NCBI GenBank assembly: GCA_027886175.1
Contig: JAJNNQ010000075.1
Span: forward strand, 56,233,001-56,297,000
DNA length: 64,000 bases
Origin: Phylloscopus collybita
Taxonomy: Eukaryota; Chordata; Aves; Passeriformes; Phylloscopidae
Direction: 5' to 3'
Shown piece by piece: positions 40,908 to 51,803 of this stretch. The translations under genes and the position numbers were made by a program. The notes below the pieces were generated by a model that searched no databases, was not told the DNA's origin, and was given only the letters and a program-made list of their open reading frames with translations. How positions within the stretch are numbered: position 1 is the stretch's first letter; each line of letters begins with the position of its first letter.

Positions 40908-41626
40908 TGTCTTGGTTTGGAAAGACAGGTTTCTGCCAGGGAACTGGGGTTTCCCTTAGAATGGAGAATGTAAACCCCTCACCCCCACCAAATTATAATT
41001 TTGCAATTAAGGGCTTTCAGGCAAAGATTTTGGGGATAGGAATAACAGTTCTTTACTAAGAATATTAACAATACAAATGTAATAGGAAACAAAACCACCC
41101 AACCAAACAAGCAAACAAACAAACAAACAACGATTTTGGAAACTCCTGACAGAGTCAGAGTTACAACCTGACACCCTGTGGGTCAGGGTGTGGAAAGCAG
41201 TCCAAAAGTGAGTCCTCCTGGAGTGGCAGATGTGGTTTTGTTGGAGCAGAGATGATCCTGTAGAAAGGGGTCCAGGGGTGGTGAGGAGGGTTCTGGTGAT
41301 GGTGAGTTGAGGTCTGGTCTTCCTCCCAGGAAATCGGGTGAAGCTAGCAGCTTTCGTGTCTGTGTGTCTCCGTTTATCCAGACAGAAAAACTGCCTGCCC
41401 CCCGCTCCCACTGCCAGGGGGATGTGATGCATCTCACAATAGGATGATGGAAATGCAGATGCACCACCCTGGGGGAGAAACTATAGGCTGGGGAGGTGCT
41501 AATGGCCCATTATCCGAAGGCATCAGGCCTCTCTCCCCCTTGAGTTACAAGAGATAAACATCTTCTCAACTGCTTTTTTAACAGATGAAAATAGAATACA
41601 TATATTTGGTTCCACAACCCAAGACA
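40908..41626 (-). mobile_element. Solo LTR with exact 5-bp target duplication (ERV remnant)
   Basis: This 719-bp segment begins TGTCTTGGTT and ends AACCCAAGACA, giving matching inverted TG...CA ends (TGTCTTGG and CCAAGACA). The 5-bp sequence CAGTG flanks it exactly at 40,903-40,907 and 41,627-41,631, which proves insertion. It contains an (AAAC)n stretch at 41,105-41,130 and an ACCCTGTGGGTCAGGGT palindrome-like block. The sequence resembles an LTR family I recall as common in passerines. A 5-bp duplication fits ERVL-like or some ERVK-like elements. The minus orientation is inferred from a polyadenylation-like AGTAAAG followed by AACTGTTATTCC on the minus strand. No viral coding sequence adjoins it. 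Confidence 0.88.
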
Positions 41627-42075
41627 CAGTGATACAGACATACTTCGGTATTGAAGTAAAGTTGTTGGGGATGGGTATGGAGAGCAACGTCTTAATAATT
41701 GATATTAATAGATTTAGTAAGTGTAAGTGTAGACACTTAGGCATTCCCAAAATACAGCACTTGAAATCTGCATTACCTTAAGATACTGTTTTTGACATGC
41801 TCTTCCAAAGAATGCATGAATGTATTTCAGTGAGAATTTGGAGAAAGCAGGAGAATGGCACCTTATATTTCTGCAGATTAGAATAGGCTTCATTATCTGA
41901 CTGTAATGACTCTTGCTTGTCATACCCAGGAATGCAAAAGCTTTTCACTTTTGGGGCATTTTTAGTTATTTTCCTAATTATTTATATTATTAAAATACGA
42001 TAAATTGAAATTGTAAATGATGTCTTATGATGGTCCAGTATAAGAATAAAGATTTTATATTTCTAAGTGAAAGAC

Positions 42076-42115
42076 TTTTCAGGAATGATGCAGGATGATG
42101 CATCATTCCTGAAAA
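42076..42115. repeat. Perfect 17-bp inverted repeat, 6-base loop
   Basis: The left arm TTTTCAGGAATGATGCA (42,076-42,092) and right arm TGCATCATTCCTGAAAA (42,099-42,115) are exact reverse complements around GGATGA. In the SOCS6 pre-mRNA this would fold into an uninterrupted 17-bp stem. It is shorter than a typical pri-miRNA hairpin and has a small loop. It may be a short foldback element or a templated mutation. No target duplication is obvious. Confidence 0.9.
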
Positions 42116-42817
42116 TGCATCAAAAAAAAATCAAGGTCGATGCTCAGCTGTTTCACTTTATGGAAATAAATAAGCTGATTAACATTTATTTTAGAAAAGT
42201 CATCTGAAGTAGCATTACTAATAATTTGAAGTAATTTTTGTGATGATATTTTTATTAAACTTTCTAAGGACAATGCTTTGTTCAAACATGAGTTGTATTT
42301 TGCTGTATGTTTCCAGTATGATGTTTTCTATCCTAACTCCTTTAAGTTAATCCTTGTTTATTCTATTGTAGTGCATTTTGGCAGCATTGTTTATAGTATT
42401 TGTCTCAGGAAGCGAGTATGCCTAACATAAAAGTGTGAAAAAGATCAGAAATTAATAAAGACAGTATAATCAAACTTTTTTTTGTTGGTGTACTTTTGCA
42501 AACACTGCTTCCAGATAGCTATGTAATTCCAACCTACTGAAACCATTTTGTACCATCAAATTGAAACTACTCTGAAATGTTGAAATATTCAAACCAGATT
42601 TGCAGAAACTGATATATATTTAAATCTCCATAATTTTTCATACATCAGTGCTGGCCACCATAACAATTAATGTAGCATTGCATGGCCTGCTCTTCAGGTT
42701 TCCAAGGAGCAGCAGAAACTTTTAGCCCTAATTATCTTTATTAATAATTTCACATTTGTATGTGATTGCTAAATGCTGCTCCAATTCCTCCAAGTGAGGT
42801 GTGCAAATTTAGTTTTC

Positions 42818-42832
42818 TTTTTTTTTTTTTTT
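42818..42832. repeat. T15 homopolymer in SOCS6 intron
   Basis: A run of 15 T preceded by AGTTTTC, in low-complexity sequence. Confidence 0.9.
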
Positions 42833-43820
42833 ATGTGCAAAAGGGGACATGGCGTTTGCTGGGTAGTAATCTGGTAGTTTTCATCCAGAAGGCCTGGCCT
42901 GTATTTTGTTAACCTGCATAATATTCAAGATTCTGAGATGCAAAATTTGTGATGGAAGTTCATAAGTTTGAATTCATCCACATTATTCTGTGCATTAAGA
43001 TCTCATTCTCTTTCTGGATTTGATTAATCTCTCATTTTCAGTCTGTGTGTTCCAGGTGTTTCTGCACAGATAGCCACCAGGCTTTGGGAATACATTGATA
43101 GGGTTCAAGTCTGTTTATAGTTGCAAGTATTTGCCAGAAGAATTTCTAGAGTTGTCTCTTATTAGGCTGTCTAATTCACTGTACAGCAGATGGCACTGGA
43201 AGAGCACATTGGTGGGAGACTTCAGTCACGCCGTAATTTGTGCAAAATACTAGCAAAGCTGTTGTTGTCCTGAGGGTTGTGAAGAAGTTGCATAATTCAT
43301 CTTAATGTATTCCAGGAAGGGGTGTATGCCTGGGCTCTTCTGCTCCAGCTCTATTAGATTCAGATGGCAAAGAATTCTATACTTGCAAGCATATGAGTGT
43401 ATCATATATTGAGGGCTGTTTATACAGTGTTTTTAAACACATTGATATGCAGTGCAGACTTAGCTGGTATTCTTCAAGTATGTGGAAGGAAAGAGGAGTA
43501 TTGAGATCAATTAGGGCGTTTGACTTCAGGGTGTATTTGTTTTCTCCTGTCTCAGATAAAATATCTGTAGCAGGTATCATAGAGTGGGTCTCATATGGAC
43601 AACTTGTTTAGAGACTTGCTCTCATGATGTGAGTGTGTTCAGTTTACTTTGAAGAGCTTCAATCTGGACTGTCACTGGATTTTTATCATCTTCTCATGCA
43701 TGAATGAACTGGCCTTCTGGATAGATGCATGTTGTTTATGTGCTTTACAGTTGATTATCAAACCTTTCTTATATCTTGACATGAATTTTTATAAGGATAC
43801 AACTAATAAGCCATGCATTT

Positions 43821-44145
43821 CATAGAATCCAGAATATACTGAGTTGGATGGGACCCATCTGGGTAATTGAGTCCAGCTCCTGGCTCTGTACAGGACACCC
43901 CAAGATCCCACCATGTGCTTAAGAGCATTGTCCAGACACTTCTTGAATTCTGTCAGGCTTTGTGCTCTGGCCACTTCCCTGGAAAGCCTGTTCCAGTATC
44001 CAACCACCCTCAGCGTGAAAAACCTTTTCCTGTTATCTAACCTAACTCTCCCCTGATTCAGCTTCATGCTGTTTCCTTGACTCCTGTCACTGGTAATAAG
44101 AGTGAAGAGATTAGTATCTGCAGATAGTACCTTCCACAAGGAGGG
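43821..44145 (-). mobile_element. CR1 LINE 3' fragment
   Basis: The segment starts CATAGAATCCAGAATATACT, the reverse complement of a CR1 3' end. On the minus strand it reads RVRLDNRKRFFTLRVVGYWN, then RLSREV...SLTEFKKCLDNAL, which is the familiar C-terminal end of CR1 ORF2. It is heavily 5'-truncated and lies antisense in SOCS6 intron 1. The short open frame is inherited from the LINE and is not a host gene. Confidence 0.9.
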
Positions 44146-44660
44146 GGGAACATTTCTGGAAAAGTGGAAATAGTATCAGCTTGTGGATGTCAGAAACAGT
44201 TGGAGAACACTGTGGTTTTCACAGGTGGAGCTAATGTGACAGTTCCCAGGCTTCTGGTACTACATACACAAAATCACAGTTAAATTTACCAAATGAATCA
44301 ATGCTCTGGCTTTGTTAGTTTAGAAGAAGCATACAATTCTGAAGATTTGTAATGAGTAATTTTCACTCATTTTGTAGGTTAGTTTGGTTACATATGATGA
44401 AAAGAGTTCTGCAAGTTGGAAAGGTGGCAAAATCCAAACGGTTTAGGAATAGAAGGTCAATGACATTTGAGTCTCCTTTGGTGACATGTAAGTCTCAGTT
44501 TATCTGCACTTGTAGGAAAGTAAACAGTGTTTTAACCTTTGAAAATTCATACCCGTAACTCAGGATTGTGTTCAAATTGTGTAACTGGAGGATGGTGTTT
44601 AGGATTTCATGATTCCTGATAAAACAGGTATCATGTTAGAAGTGGAAAATAACTAGTGAA

Positions 44661-44718
44661 CATATCATAAAATACTTGATTTTTTTAATAAAAAAAATCA
44701 TATCATAAAAAACTTGAT
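44661..44718. repeat. Short direct duplication, 38-bp period
   Basis: CATATCATAAAATACTTGAT at 44,661 recurs at 44,699 as CATATCATAAAAAACTTGAT (one mismatch in 20), separated by an A/T-rich spacer. It is most simply a local replication-slippage duplication. Confidence 0.85.
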
Positions 44719-45128
44719 TGTTTTTTAGGGTCTTAATACTCATTTATAGCAAGTAATTGGTTCTTAGGCTTTTGTCTAGGAAGTGTTTTGGTCATGTTTG
44801 TTCTTTCCTGGTAGAAAATAAACCAGCTTAGAGACAAGAGAAACATTTTAGTTTCTCCCCATTTAAGGAGAGGAAAGTGTTATTTAGTTTGGTAGTTAAG
44901 AAAATTAAGTGGAAAGATTTGAATGTGCTCTAAAGATGACTTGGGAAATATTGGAGGTTATGACAAGGACACAGAACCAGTCTTTGACATAGGTTGATGC
45001 AGACAGGACTAGGGTACAATCCAAGTAAATCAATCTTTACTGCTTCTGCTTTTTATGGAGCAGTGTCCATCCCTGCAGCAGCAGGGCTGTGCTTAAAATT
45101 TTTCAAGGTGTTTTGAAGTTCAGGAATC

Positions 45129-45154
45129 CATAGATGCATCACATAGATGCATCA
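45129..45154. repeat. 13-bp perfect tandem duplication
   Basis: CATAGATGCATCA occurs twice head to tail. It is a minor slippage duplication inside the intron. Confidence 0.9.
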
Positions 45155-46531
45155 CAAAGCATTTAGTTTGCTTTGGATATGATCTTTGTGTACTTGAGGA
45201 CTACAGAAGTTGGGCTGGACAGCAGCAAAAGGCAATGGACTGCTTTTTGGTTATAGTTACCATTGTCCTTTCATGCTTTTATGCAGGTTTTTAATGCTCA
45301 TTTAAGAAAACAGTATTGTTTAGTTGATAAAATTTATTTCAGTCCATAGCACTTTTTTTTCTTGGTTTGCTTGTATTGTGATATTCTGGGAGAAAAGTGG
45401 GAAGTGTGTATATAAGGGCTGTTTTACTTTCCCCTCAGTCCACCAAGGTTGGAAGATTTCTTGAAAGATTCTTAGACTCCTTCAGCTTGCCATGCTTAGC
45501 CTGGAGCCAGGCTTGCTGCTGCAGGTTGTGCTGCTAACATCGCACATATTTGGAGGTACGTGGAATAACAGTTACTACTAATTGTAGTACCTACTTCTGT
45601 GCGAGTAGCAACTTCCCTCTCTTCTCTTTCCCATGCATATCCTTCTCTTTGCAGAGCTGTTTACTTTGGAGGGTAAAACCACCACAAAGGTCCAACTAAA
45701 ATTAATATGAAACAAACCAAGCCCCCCAAAACACAGTCAAACCCAAAACCAATCCAAATTGTCAAATTTGTGGGTACCTGATTCTGCAAGATGCCAGTTG
45801 GGAGCAGTTGACTGGAACTTGAGCAGCTGTATCCACTAGGTCTTGGCAGAAATACTGGAGGAAGAAAAGTTCTAATAATTTTAGGCAATAAGAGCCTGTG
45901 ACTTGGTCTAAAACAGATGGGAAATCTTCTCTTTCACAGAAGTTCAGGAGGGGACTTGCTCTAAATATATGTTGTGTTGCTGTTAAGGAAACTATTTTTT
46001 CAGTTCAGTTAGTTTTCCTATAAATATGTAAACTTCTAAATATTACTCAACTTTCTTGTGTAGAGAAAGTATAACCTTATAAGACCATGTTTTTAGGATC
46101 AATTACCGTTTAATCTGCATGTAGGAATTCCGTTGAATAGAATGTTTTCTGTAGTTGTATCTCCTGTAGTTATTTGTGTGGGGATTTTTTTAGGGGCTTT
46201 CAGAAAGTGATGAGTGTTTATGTGTTTGAAAATTATATATAAATTCATTGAATATATGTGCCTGTGAGTGTGATATAAGGTGTGTGGATGTTTTAAAAAC
46301 TACCATGCTGAAAGCAGAATCAAGCAGTGGAAATCTCCAAGGCTGATGTAGGAGTTTCATTATTTAAGCCTGATTGTTACAAAGTCAGCTCCCTGTTTTT
46401 ACTTTTACGTGATGTCTATTGTCAAAATACTGCAATTTTTGTTTTGCTTGGAGAGGGAAAAACCCTTATAGATAATTTTTGAAATATTTTTTTTGTGAAT
46501 TTAATTGGTTTTTTTTATTTGTTTCCAGGAA

Positions 46532-46552
46532 ATGGCTCTTGAAGTTAAATGA
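46532..46552 (+). promoter_or_regulatory. uORF 1 in SOCS6 leader (6 codons)
   Basis: ATG at 46,532 opens MALEVK and stops at TGA, 46,550-46,552. Its context is strong (G at -3, G at +4) and it begins three bases after the splice junction, so it is present only in spliced mRNA that uses this acceptor. It ends 101 bases before the main ATG, a spacing that permits reinitiation. A dampening effect on SOCS6 translation is an inference. Confidence 0.6.
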
Positions 46553-46571
46553 GGCTGGATAAAAAACATAA

Positions 46572-46601
46572 ATGAAGCAGAAGCTGCTCTTCGTGTGTTA
46601 G
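46572..46601 (+). promoter_or_regulatory. uORF 2 in SOCS6 leader (9 codons)
   Basis: ATG at 46,572 opens MKQKLLFVC and stops at TAG, 46,599-46,601. The context is weak (T at -3, A at +4), so many ribosomes may scan past it. Neither uORF overlaps the main frame. Confidence 0.5.
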
Positions 46602-46653
46602 GGCTATATCACCACAAGCACTGCTGATCAGCCAGATTTGGTAACTTGTCATA

Positions 46654-48258
46654 ATGAAGAAAATTAGTCTCAAAACAATTCGCAAGTCCTTTAACTTAAA
46701 TAAAAGTAAAGATGAAAGTGACTTTGTAGTGGTTCAGCAGCCATCATTAAGTGAATTTGGAAAAGATGACTCCTTGTTTGGCAGCTGTTATGGTAAAGAT
46801 TTGGCTAGCTGTGAAGTCAATAGTGAAGATGAAAAAGGAGGCAAAAATAGATCAAAAAGTGAAAGTTTAATGGGTACGTTAAAAAGGAGGCTTTCAGCAA
46901 AACAAAAACAGAAAGGCAAAGGCAGCACACCATCTGTAAGCTCTGCAGATGATGACACATTTTCTTCCTCATCTGCTCCAATAACCTTCAAAGATGTGCG
47001 AGCTCAAAGACCTCTGAGATCCACTTCCCTCCGAAATCACCATTACAGCCCAACTCCATGGCCCCTTCGACCTACAAATTCAGAAGAGACTTGCATCAAA
47101 ATGGAAGTGAAAGTCAAGGCCTTGGTCCATTCCTCTAATCCAAGCCCAGCACTGAATGGTGTTCGAAAGGACTTCCATGACTTGCAGTCAGAAAATGTGT
47201 TCCAGGAGCAAACCAATGCATTAAAAAATACGGAATCTCAGAACGGGGACTTGCATCTTCATATTGATGAACATGTGCCTGTAGTTATTGGATTAATGCC
47301 TCAGGACTACATTCAGTATACTGTGCCTTTAGATGAGGGAATGTATCCTTTGGAAGGATCACGTAGTTACTGTCTGGATAGTTCCTCACCCATGGAAGTT
47401 TCAACTGTTTCTTCTCAAGTGGGGGGAAATGCTTTCCATGAAGATGAGAGCCAAGTGGATCAGGATGTAGTCGTTGCACCGGATATCTTTGTGGACCAGA
47501 CGGTGAATGGTTTGTTGATTGGTACCACAGGAGTCATGTTGCAAAGCCCAAGAGTTAATCATAGCGATGTCCCTCCACTCTCACCTTTGCTACCTCCAAT
47601 GCAGAATAATCAAATCCAAAGGAACTTCAATGGATTAAATGGCACAGATGCCCATGTGGCCGAAAGTATGCGTTGCCATTTGAATTTTGATCCTAACACT
47701 GCCCCAGGAGTTGGAAGAGTTTATGACTCTGTACAGAACAGCGGTCCTATGGTTGTGACAAGCCTCACAGAAGAACTGAAAAAACTTGCAAAACAAGGAT
47801 GGTACTGGGGCCCCATTACACGCTGGGAGGCAGAGGGAAAATTAGCTAATGTGCCTGATGGCTCGTTCCTCGTTCGAGATAGTTCTGATGATCGTTATCT
47901 TTTAAGTTTGAGTTTTCGTTCCCATGGAAAAACTCTTCACACTAGAATTGAACACTCAAATGGTAGGTTTAGTTTTTATGAACAGCCAGATGTGGAGGGA
48001 CATACGTCTATAGTTGACTTAATTGAACATTCAATCAGGGACTCTGAAAACGGAGCTTTCTGCTATTCGAGATCCCGGCTGCCTGGATCTGCAACTTACC
48101 CAGTGAGACTGACAAACCCAGTGTCCCGGTTTATGCAGGTGCGCTCTTTACAGTACCTGTGTCGTTTTGTAATACGTCAGTACACCAGAATAGACCTGAT
48201 TCAAAAACTGCCTTTGCCAAACAAAATGAAGGATTATTTACAGGAAAAGCACTACTGA
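46654..48258 (+). CDS. SOCS6: Suppressor of cytokine signalling 6
   Basis: The complete 534-residue reading frame lies in one exon; mammalian SOCS6 is about 535 residues. The start is supported by an in-frame TAA four codons upstream, A at -3 and the recognisable N-terminus MKKISLKTIRKSFNLNKSK. The long N-terminal region (about 1-380) is Ser-rich and largely disordered, with a basic KRRLSAKQKQKGKGS patch near 80-90. The SH2 domain runs from about W383 (WYWGPITRWEAEGKL) to about 482. It carries FLVRDSS with the phosphotyrosine-binding Arg at R408. The C-terminal SOCS box has the elongin BC box SLQYLCRFVI (498-507) and the Cul5 box LPLP (519-522). Known family role: a cytoplasmic substrate receptor of an elongin B/C-Cul5-Rbx2 ubiquitin ligase that binds phosphotyrosine sites on receptors such as KIT, FLT3 and insulin-pathway proteins and limits their signalling. 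I see no truncation, frameshift or lost key residue. SOCS7 is the nearest paralogue but its N-terminus differs. Confidence 0.98.
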   Translation: MKKISLKTIRKSFNLNKSKDESDFVVVQQPSLSEFGKDDSLFGSCYGKDLASCEVNSEDEKGGKNRSKSESLMGTLKRRLSAKQKQKGKGSTPSVSSADDDTFSSSSAPITFKDVRAQRPLRSTSLRNHHYSPTPWPLRPTNSEETCIKMEVKVKALVHSSNPSPALNGVRKDFHDLQSENVFQEQTNALKNTESQNGDLHLHIDEHVPVVIGLMPQDYIQYTVPLDEGMYPLEGSRSYCLDSSSPMEVSTVSSQVGGNAFHEDESQVDQDVVVAPDIFVDQTVNGLLIGTTGVMLQSPRVNHSDVPPLSPLLPPMQNNQIQRNFNGLNGTDAHVAESMRCHLNFDPNTAPGVGRVYDSVQNSGPMVVTSLTEELKKLAKQGWYWGPITRWEAEGKLANVPDGSFLVRDSSDDRYLLSLSFRSHGKTLHTRIEHSNGRFSFYEQPDVEGHTSIVDLIEHSIRDSENGAFCYSRSRLPGSATYPVRLTNPVSRFMQVRSLQYLCRFVIRQYTRIDLIQKLPLPNKMKDYLQEKHY

Positions 48259-51200
48259 AAGCTTACGGGAATCTTGCATCTTGCACTTTGGGAACAACAA
48301 CAACAAAAAGAGATTGAATTACAGTTTACAGACTTTCATTATTATCAAAATCTTTTGCTGCCATAAAAATATTTCATTTTTGTGTGTAAAAGAAAAGTAA
48401 TGCATTTGAATTTATGTTTGTTTTGGGGGGTTTTGTGTATTTTGGGAGGCTTTTTTTCTTGTTTTGTTTTGTTGGAAAGACTGATCTCAAGTTTATTTTT
48501 AGAAGTGTGAAATAGCTATCTTTCATCAATGTGCAGATTAATCACAATGTGAATGATCAAATTCTCCTTAATTTCCCCCAAGTCCTTTGCTGCTATCCAC
48601 TGTGATTTTTATGCATTGAAAGCACATTTCATGTGTATTCAACGATAAGTAAAAGTCAAATGAAACTTGTTGAATGGATTTTTTTTTCCCTTTAAAACAA
48701 CCTCTGGAAAAACGATCATGGATAAAGAACATATTGGTATTCTAAATTACTGATTTTACATCTAAGTTAAAAACAGTTTCCTAGTGTCTTAATTAGACAT
48801 TTCTGTAGAGCTACGCCCCAATGTATAGACAGAGCTGTGTGATAAGAACATGGTTATGCAGCATATCTTTGGGAAAAAAAAAAGCCTTCCTCCTAAGCCT
48901 TGTACTGTCTGTACACTCTTGTGTTTGAGAAGGTTGGTTCAGCCTTCTTTTCATCTCAGTGTTTTGTCCTCTAAAAATGGCCTTTAAAAAGCAGTCTATG
49001 AAAGTCAAGATATAGTACCGAGAAGGAAATTGTGGTATTGGGGTCTTGTAAAACATTACCTTTTATAATCATGCCATCAGTTATTAAATGAACACCTACC
49101 AGGTCCCCTCTTTCTTTTCGTTTTCCCTCCTGTCTACTCTTGCAGAGTAAGGGAGGGAAGTTTCCTGGATTTGTAGGAAGTCTCTAGGAATTGTTATCAT
49201 GGGAACGTAAATTTATAAGCCATTTTGGGGATGGGGTAAAATTTCTATTAGGATGATTTCTACCATATTTATATTCAAGCTACCTGAAAATTTATCATTT
49301 CCATTTTTCTACATTTTTATTTCTCTTCAGAAAGTACAGTAATACACTAATGTCCTTGGATCATTTTCCCCTTTTTTCTATATTCTTTGAGGAGGAAGGA
49401 ACAGGACTGATAACATTTTATATGGAAGATGTTTAAAATGCATCTCTAAAGTGCTATTCTCCTAGCCTTTCAAAATATTGGGAAGAGATGTTTGGATATA
49501 CAGTGACCGCAGAAAATGTTTCAGTTTGCTGTCATGAAATATGTTTTGACATATGAAATATTGAATCAATTAAGTAAGTGTTTATGATATCTGTCAAAGA
49601 TTCTGGCATTTGAAAAGCTTACAGTTATTCTAACCTTCTGTAGGGAAAAAAAGACTTTCAGTGGGGAGTACAGGTTCTACACTGTAATATTTTCATCATG
49701 CAAGGTTAATCCATGGCATTTTCCTGTTTTATTTTAGTTTGGTTTTCTTTTCTCCCATGTTTCTATCACTTTTATGAGTTACTTGCAAAAGGGGTCATGG
49801 CTGGCTTGGGAGGGAGGCAAGACCTCTGCCTCTGCCTTGCTGAGAGGCCTTGCTTTGCATGCCTCTGCTTCCTGTTTTGTATTTTAGAATGTCATATTCC
49901 CCATCTCTGGTAGAAGTGGCTAACGAGTAAAGATCACCTTAGGAAAAAAGTCCATCTTTGATTCATCTTTCTTGTTTGTGTCATTTTCTTCTCATTATTT
50001 AATCTATCATTTCTGTCCCCTAAAATGAGTCTTTGGAAGTGAATACAGTATTGCTGCAAGGTGGTGCAGTAGCACTACATCTTGGGTTGCCTGAATTGAT
50101 AGACAAAATTTATATTTTTTTAATTTATTTTTTGACCATAATGTTTAACTGAAAAATAAAAAAAGAAATTCAAAGGTAGATAAAGACTGCCTTTGCTTTT
50201 AAGGGAGGGAGAATAAGGATTTCCTCTTTAGTCTGATAAAGTTTTAAACTTAAAAAAGAAAATAATCTAGAGCAGTCTATACATGTAATTTGTTGCCTCT
50301 GCCATGGAGATATATGTATGAAAGGGAGAATTCTGTCTTCTTTTTTTTTCCTCAACTGACTTCTCTCCCTACCCAGTCAAGTCCCGCCCCCCCTCTCCTG
50401 AATCAAGATCACTAACTTTATTCAAAAAGGCACAATAACCTATTGTATGGTACAGTGTTCTGATTCTGTCTGTGGGGAGGAAAAAGAAAATAATTTTTAT
50501 GGGTTTCAGATGCATACTTTTGGAAGAAAACCTCTGGCATTTTCTTCACTTTAAAAATTCTTTCCCCATACTAGAGGTCCTATGCATTCTACAGAATCTT
50601 TGAAAGATTATAGTATATAAAATATTTTCTTTGCCATTTAATACCACTATTGAATACATTAAACATATGTTTATACTATGCCACATGCATTAATTTAGCA
50701 GTCATTGCATTGAAACCTAAATATTTGAAGTTATAATATCCTGGTCTTATTGTGGAATTGAAAAACGTGCAAGAACACACATGCTAAAATTCTTGCCCAT
50801 GCCTTTATAAATTTCAGTTGTTCACTCATAAATGATGCTTTAAAAAAAAAAAAAAAGATTATTTCAGCTATCCAGTTTTTGAATTGCCTTCCTTGCTGTG
50901 TTTTTCATCTGTGAACTTAATCAGGTCAAGTTAACTTTGCCATTTCCCCACCCTGCCATAAAGCTACCACAAAAGGAACACTTAAAAGTGATTGTGGTCT
51001 AGGATGTAAGAACCGTAGAGCACTTTGCTTCCGAATAAAAAATGGTGGTGATATTTCTACTAAGCTCCAAATGCTTTAAATCAGTAGTAAGTAGACATGA
51101 ATACTTATTTTTACAGGTTCCTTTAATTAGAACCTCAAAGTATTTTTTCATACTGAGGTGTCTGGCCAGCCAGGAGAAGGAACCCAGAAAAAATACTTTG

Positions 51201-51670
51201 AAAACATTAAAGATACTTACAATTTCTTACTAAAAAGATTAATATAAAAGAAACAGTAACATTTAGTTATGAGTCAACTTAAAAGCACTCAGAATAACTG
51301 CAAAATTTGTATTGAAATCTGCTTCGTGAAAATTAGAGGAACAAAGTGTCCTTGGCAAATAAAAGAAAGATGATGGAGGATATTTTGGGGACCTTTGGAA
51401 GTAAATACACTAGGAATAAAAGCTAACAGACTATGATCCTTATAGAGTAGAAATATGGCTATTTATTCAGCACAACAGTTTAAGGGTTCAAAAGGTATGC
51501 TTTTTATGCAATTGAATTGAGGAAAAATATTTTTGAAAATGAAACTTTAAAATAAAACTCCTTTTTTGAGTGTCTGAAATGATTGACATTATTGATAATT
51601 TTGCTTTACCAATTAGAAGAGTAAAACAACACCTTGTATTTGGAAATAATAAATTTGCACAATTTTCTCT

Positions 51671-51803
51671 GTGGTTTTTTTTGTGGTTTTTTTTTTTTTT
51701 TTTTTTTTTGGTTTTTTTTTTTTGTTGTTGTTGTTTTGTTTTGGTTTTTTTTGTGGTTTTGTTTTGTTTTGTTTTTTGGTGTTTGTTTTTTGGATTTTTT
51801 TGT
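51671..51803 (+). repeat. T/GT-rich low-complexity tract in SOCS6 3'UTR
   Basis: About 130 bases consist almost only of T and G: T runs of up to about 20 with GTGG, GTTGTTGTT and GTTTTGTTTTG steps. In mRNA this is a U/GU-rich element of the kind bound by CELF and ELAV proteins. It resembles the tract at 61.72-61.86 kb. Function is inferred from composition only. Confidence 0.85.

Larger units (their letters stand above)
23633..46528 (+). other. SOCS6: SOCS6 intron 1 (about 22.9 kb)
   Basis: The intron is bounded by a GTGAGTGC donor at 23,633 and a strong acceptor at 46,511-46,528 (a run of T and pyrimidines, then TTTCCAG). It is AT-rich and has no convincing coding exon on either strand. It holds two CR1 fragments (36.7-37.6 and 43.8-44.1 kb), a solo LTR (40.9-41.6 kb), a perfect 17-bp hairpin at 42.1 kb, several poly-T tracts (26.4, 32.8, 36.1 and 42.8 kb), a poly-A tract at 39.8 kb and small duplications at 44.7 and 45.1 kb. 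A less AT-rich patch at about 30.93-31.22 kb could be a decayed repeat. First introns often carry enhancers, but none can be proven here. Confidence 0.7.
46529..46653 (+). other. SOCS6: SOCS6 exon 2 5'UTR
   Basis: The exon begins directly after the acceptor TTTCCAG (AG at 46,527-46,528) and runs 125 bases to the SOCS6 ATG. It contains two short upstream ORFs. An in-frame TAA at 46,642-46,644, four codons before the ATG, closes the frame upstream and fixes the start of the protein. Confidence 0.8.

Noticed and set aside
41007..41467. 141-codon minus-strand open frame
   Set aside because: It lies wholly inside the solo LTR with exact target duplication. LTRs of this kind do not encode proteins.
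42076..42115. Hairpin considered as a microRNA precursor
   Set aside because: A 17-bp stem with a 6-base loop is too short for a canonical pre-miRNA, and the flanks do not extend the pairing.
43789..44139. 116-codon minus-strand open frame
   Set aside because: It is the inherited C-terminal part of CR1 ORF2 and not a host gene.
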